This document shows positions 61,300 to 64,000 of a stretch of 64,000 nucleotides of DNA, in pieces. Source of the DNA: Drechslerella dactyloides (Eukaryota > Ascomycota > Orbiliomycetes > Orbiliales > Orbiliaceae); assembly GCA_020064725.1 (NCBI GenBank), contig JAGTWJ010000002.1:1-64000 (forward strand), written 5' to 3'. A program made the translations under genes and the position numbers. Each line of letters opens with the position of its first letter. Within the stretch, counting starts at the first letter, position 1. The notes beneath the pieces were generated by a model. That model saw nothing but the letters and a program-made list of their open reading frames with translations, did no database searches and was not told where the DNA came from.

Positions 61300-64000
61300 A
61301 TGAAGCATCCGATCTTTAATCGCCAGGATGTTCTTGGTCTCCACCTAGTCAGGACGCCCGCCAGCGAAATTGCGCACACCTGCGAGTAAGCCATGCGCAT
61401 GCATTGCACATCGAAGTGACCAGCGTCGTCGTGTGCCAGTCCGGCGTAGCCAGGTTGAGGGGTTTGCGAGGCTCCAACGGCTAACAGCACTGCGCTTCCT
61501 GTAGCATCATTATCTTGCACGGATTGAACGGCGGCCCTGCTAAGACATGGCGACATGCGGACGGTCATATCTGGTTCGCCGATTTCCTGCCTTCCGATAT
61601 AGCCGACCCGGACTCTTGGACAAATGCCCGAATATGGACATATGGATATGACGCCGATACGGCGTTCAGCTCCACAAGCTCGACAGCATTGGATTTTGCA
61701 CGGAATCTACTCTATCGGGTAAACAGGATCAGAGAAGGATTTGAAGTACGTCAGGAATCGAAGTAATTATTGATGGATACAAATCATGGTGATGGACGCC
61801 GAAACTTCTGGCACAATGGTCTAACGAGGCTCGCGAACGATAGCATCATAAGATAATATGGGTCTGTCACTCTTTGGGTGGCATAGTTGTAAAGACGGTA
61901 TAAGAAACTCCTTCAAATACCATCCGGAAAGCCATTTAGTGGTCAAAAGCTGACCGTTGCTTCACTTTCTATAGGCATTGGTTGAGGCGCATCTGATCCA
62001 AGACTATCAACCCATCCTCGCCCAGACGGTCGGCATCGTATTTCTGGGAACTCCTCATAACGGCAGCTCCATGGCCACCGTTGGTGAGATTGGCGCGAGA
62101 ATTGCAGGAGTGATGCTTCCGGACGCCATCATGCCGAAGAACAGGTCCCTTATCAAGAGCTTGAGGAAGGACTCCGCCCGACTATTCGAGACAGCTGGTA
62201 GATTTGCCAATATATGTGGTGCTATGAAGATTTTTAGCATGTACGAATCGATGCCCACGGTCGGGGGAGTAAAGGTACGATACATATCACATCCATCAAA
62301 TAGAGGATAGAAATATTAGCCCAGCACTGACTTGGACGCCGATAGGTTGTCGAACGGGAATCCGCCGTTATGAATCTAGGCAAAATCGAGACGCAGGTCA
62401 TGCTTGATGGAACGAATCACAGGACCATGTGTAGATATCAGGGACCGACCGACCAAAATTATCTAGCGATTTTGGACGCTATAAAACAGCTTACCAAGTC
62501 GACTAGTACACTCTTTGGTACGTCGTGGTTTGAAATGTGCTCGCGAATTGGCTTCATGAACGGCATCGCTCATAATGTGCATGCGCATACTATAATAGAT
62601 CCACCCGATATACCACCGGCCCACGCCCATCCTCACTTCAACCACCGCGCGCCTGCCGCCTCGCCTTACAGCCAAAATAGCTTCAGTGACTTTGGCTCCG
62701 ATGCTAGGGTGTCTCAGGCCAGTTTGTTCTCAGCAGCGTCGTCGTATGCATCCACTGCGCAAAGCGGGGGACCCTCCTCACCCAACTCTGTATACTCAAC
62801 AGCGACATCTAATTATTCTACTGGAGTACCGCCTCCTCGCCCTCCAGCGAAGGAGCCAATATCAAATCCATGGCAACCGCACTCTGGGCAGGATGACAGG
62901 AGATACACACCCTCACCATATAACCCTCCCCGGGGCCCACCAACATATCCTTCTAATACGCGCTCCGATGCCCCAAATCCGCCGCCTACTTATCACTCAA
63001 ACGTACGAAATGCTGGTAACAGACCGGAACCGTCCTCCATAAGCATGTTGAGTGCAAACTCTTCCAGCTCACTGTACAATCAACCATACACCGCCTATAA
63101 CAATACCTCAAATAATGTTGCGAAGACCACTAACACAACCTCAAACTCATATACACACACCCCCACACCTAACTACGAGTCCTCCCACACCGTCTCTAGA
63201 CCGACTGGCTCAAGCCCAACAAATGCCGCTAAACAATCCCAAACCGGCTACGAAAGCTCTACAAAGCCTCCTCCGACACAGAACGCAAGATACGAAAGTA
63301 GTTCAAACCCATCTTCGAGTACATCTCCAAATAACTTATCGACAGAAAGTGCAACACGATCCGCCCCCACCTACATTGATGCTGAGACTGAAGAAAAGCT
63401 TCCGTCCCCACCATTCCCGCATTGGGTATGCGACGGCTGCATGAATCCCATATACCCATTCGAGAGCCGCATACACTGCCTGGATTGTCCAGACTACGAC
63501 TCTTGTGGTCGTTGTCATGAACTAGGCAGAATCAACAAAACACACAAGAGGCACCACAAGGAGGAGCTTATCATAAAAGCGAGACAGATAACACAAGAAT
63601 CATCAGAATTGGTTATTCCGTCAGATGTCCACCCGGAACGATCACCTGGACGGCAGTTTGTGAACTGGCAGGTCCAAAATGAACGGCGAATCCACCATCT
63701 ATCATGCCACGATGACCACACACGATACCTGATATCGAGCTTGGAGCCGGGCAACTACAGAGTATCGTTTCAGTTTGAACTGTTTCTGGCGAAAGAGTTT
63801 ACAGACGGACACGCCAAGCAGCTAGGGACCCAGCCACTTGGAAAATTGCGAGTTGCTGTTGGGTCAATAAACTCGAAAAAGATATTCTTCAAGGAAACTT
63901 TCCCTGAGGATAAGGATCTTGTAGGAAGGCTGTTTGACAATGGCTGGTACGACGACTTTGACGTTAAAGCTGTGAACACAAACAGCTATGTGCATCTGAA
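61300..64000 (+). CDS. Alpha/beta-hydrolase (DUF676-type) with ZZ zinc finger, 3' truncated
   Basis: Six exons: 61300-61385, 61505-61745, 61844-61897, 61975-62274, 62346-62517 and 62599 onward, cut by the window end after 751 residues. Residues 1-285 form a serine esterase/lipase-type hydrolase: ILHGLNGGPAKTW (33-44), nucleophile motif CHSLGG with Ser119, FLGTPHNG near 150 and a catalytic-type His near 252 (DGTNHRTMCRY). A Ser/Thr/Asn/Pro-rich linker (about 290-550) follows. Residues 560-605 form a ZZ finger with paired Cys (WVCDGC, CLDC, CGRCHE). The beginning of a further beta-rich domain follows. Introns of 71-119 nt carry CTAAC or CTGAC branch sites; frame is kept throughout. Such proteins are common in filamentous fungi and may act in signalling or in non-self recognition; the role is not established. 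Confidence 0.85.

Noticed and set aside
62686..63444. Plus-strand frames of 118 and 130 residues
   Set aside because: Out-of-frame shadows of the Ser/Thr/Pro-rich linker of the esterase gene.

Overview
The window reads as nuclear DNA of a filamentous ascomycete (Pezizomycotina) with a two-speed genome. Genes carry short introns of about 45-120 nt with GT-AG ends and CTAAC/CTGAC-like branch sites, and code for typical fungal proteins: Zn2Cys6 regulator, P450, polyketide synthase, dynactin p150, COA3 and an esterase with a ZZ finger. These genes sit in GC-balanced islands. Between the islands lie extremely AT-rich blocks made of transposons degraded by C-to-T and G-to-A transitions, the signature of repeat-induced point mutation (RIP). 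No intact tRNA, rRNA or CRISPR was seen.

Layout. 1-18.8 kb: AT-rich block with nested Pogo/Fot1-type transposons about 1.89 kb long (TA target duplication, GC-rich ends starting ACGTCAACGATAAGCG), inserted into a decayed LTR-type retroelement on the minus strand. 18.8-27.4 kb: GC-balanced island with a Zn2Cys6 regulator (minus) and a cytochrome P450 (plus). 27.4-43.7 kb: second AT-rich block with a 1.09-kb foldback element carrying the Pogo-type ends, a 1.36-kb long-inverted-repeat element with a 10-bp target duplication (Mutator-like), solo LTR remnants and a further nested Pogo pair with a different end sequence. 43.7-44.2 kb: the 5' end of a polyketide synthase gene that runs off the island into AT-rich DNA and is destroyed there. 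44.3-47.3 kb: mostly non-coding, with a polypurine tract. 47.3-50.5 kb: a tandem PLP-decarboxylase gene broken by six nonsense codons that all look like C-to-T changes. 51.4-64 kb: housekeeping genes (COA3, dynactin p150, a calcineurin-like phosphoesterase), a DUF7770-like pseudogene, an unrecognised gene and, running off the right edge, an alpha/beta-hydrolase with a ZZ zinc finger.

How the parts relate. Regulator, P450, polyketide synthase remnant and PLP decarboxylase are the usual parts of a secondary-metabolite cluster. They flank the 27-43.7 kb AT-rich block, so I suggest an old cluster that was split by transposons and partly killed by RIP leaking into neighbouring genes. From 51 kb rightward the genes are intact housekeeping genes apart from the DUF7770-like one. 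All exon boundaries were worked out by eye from splice signals and reading frame; they were not computed.
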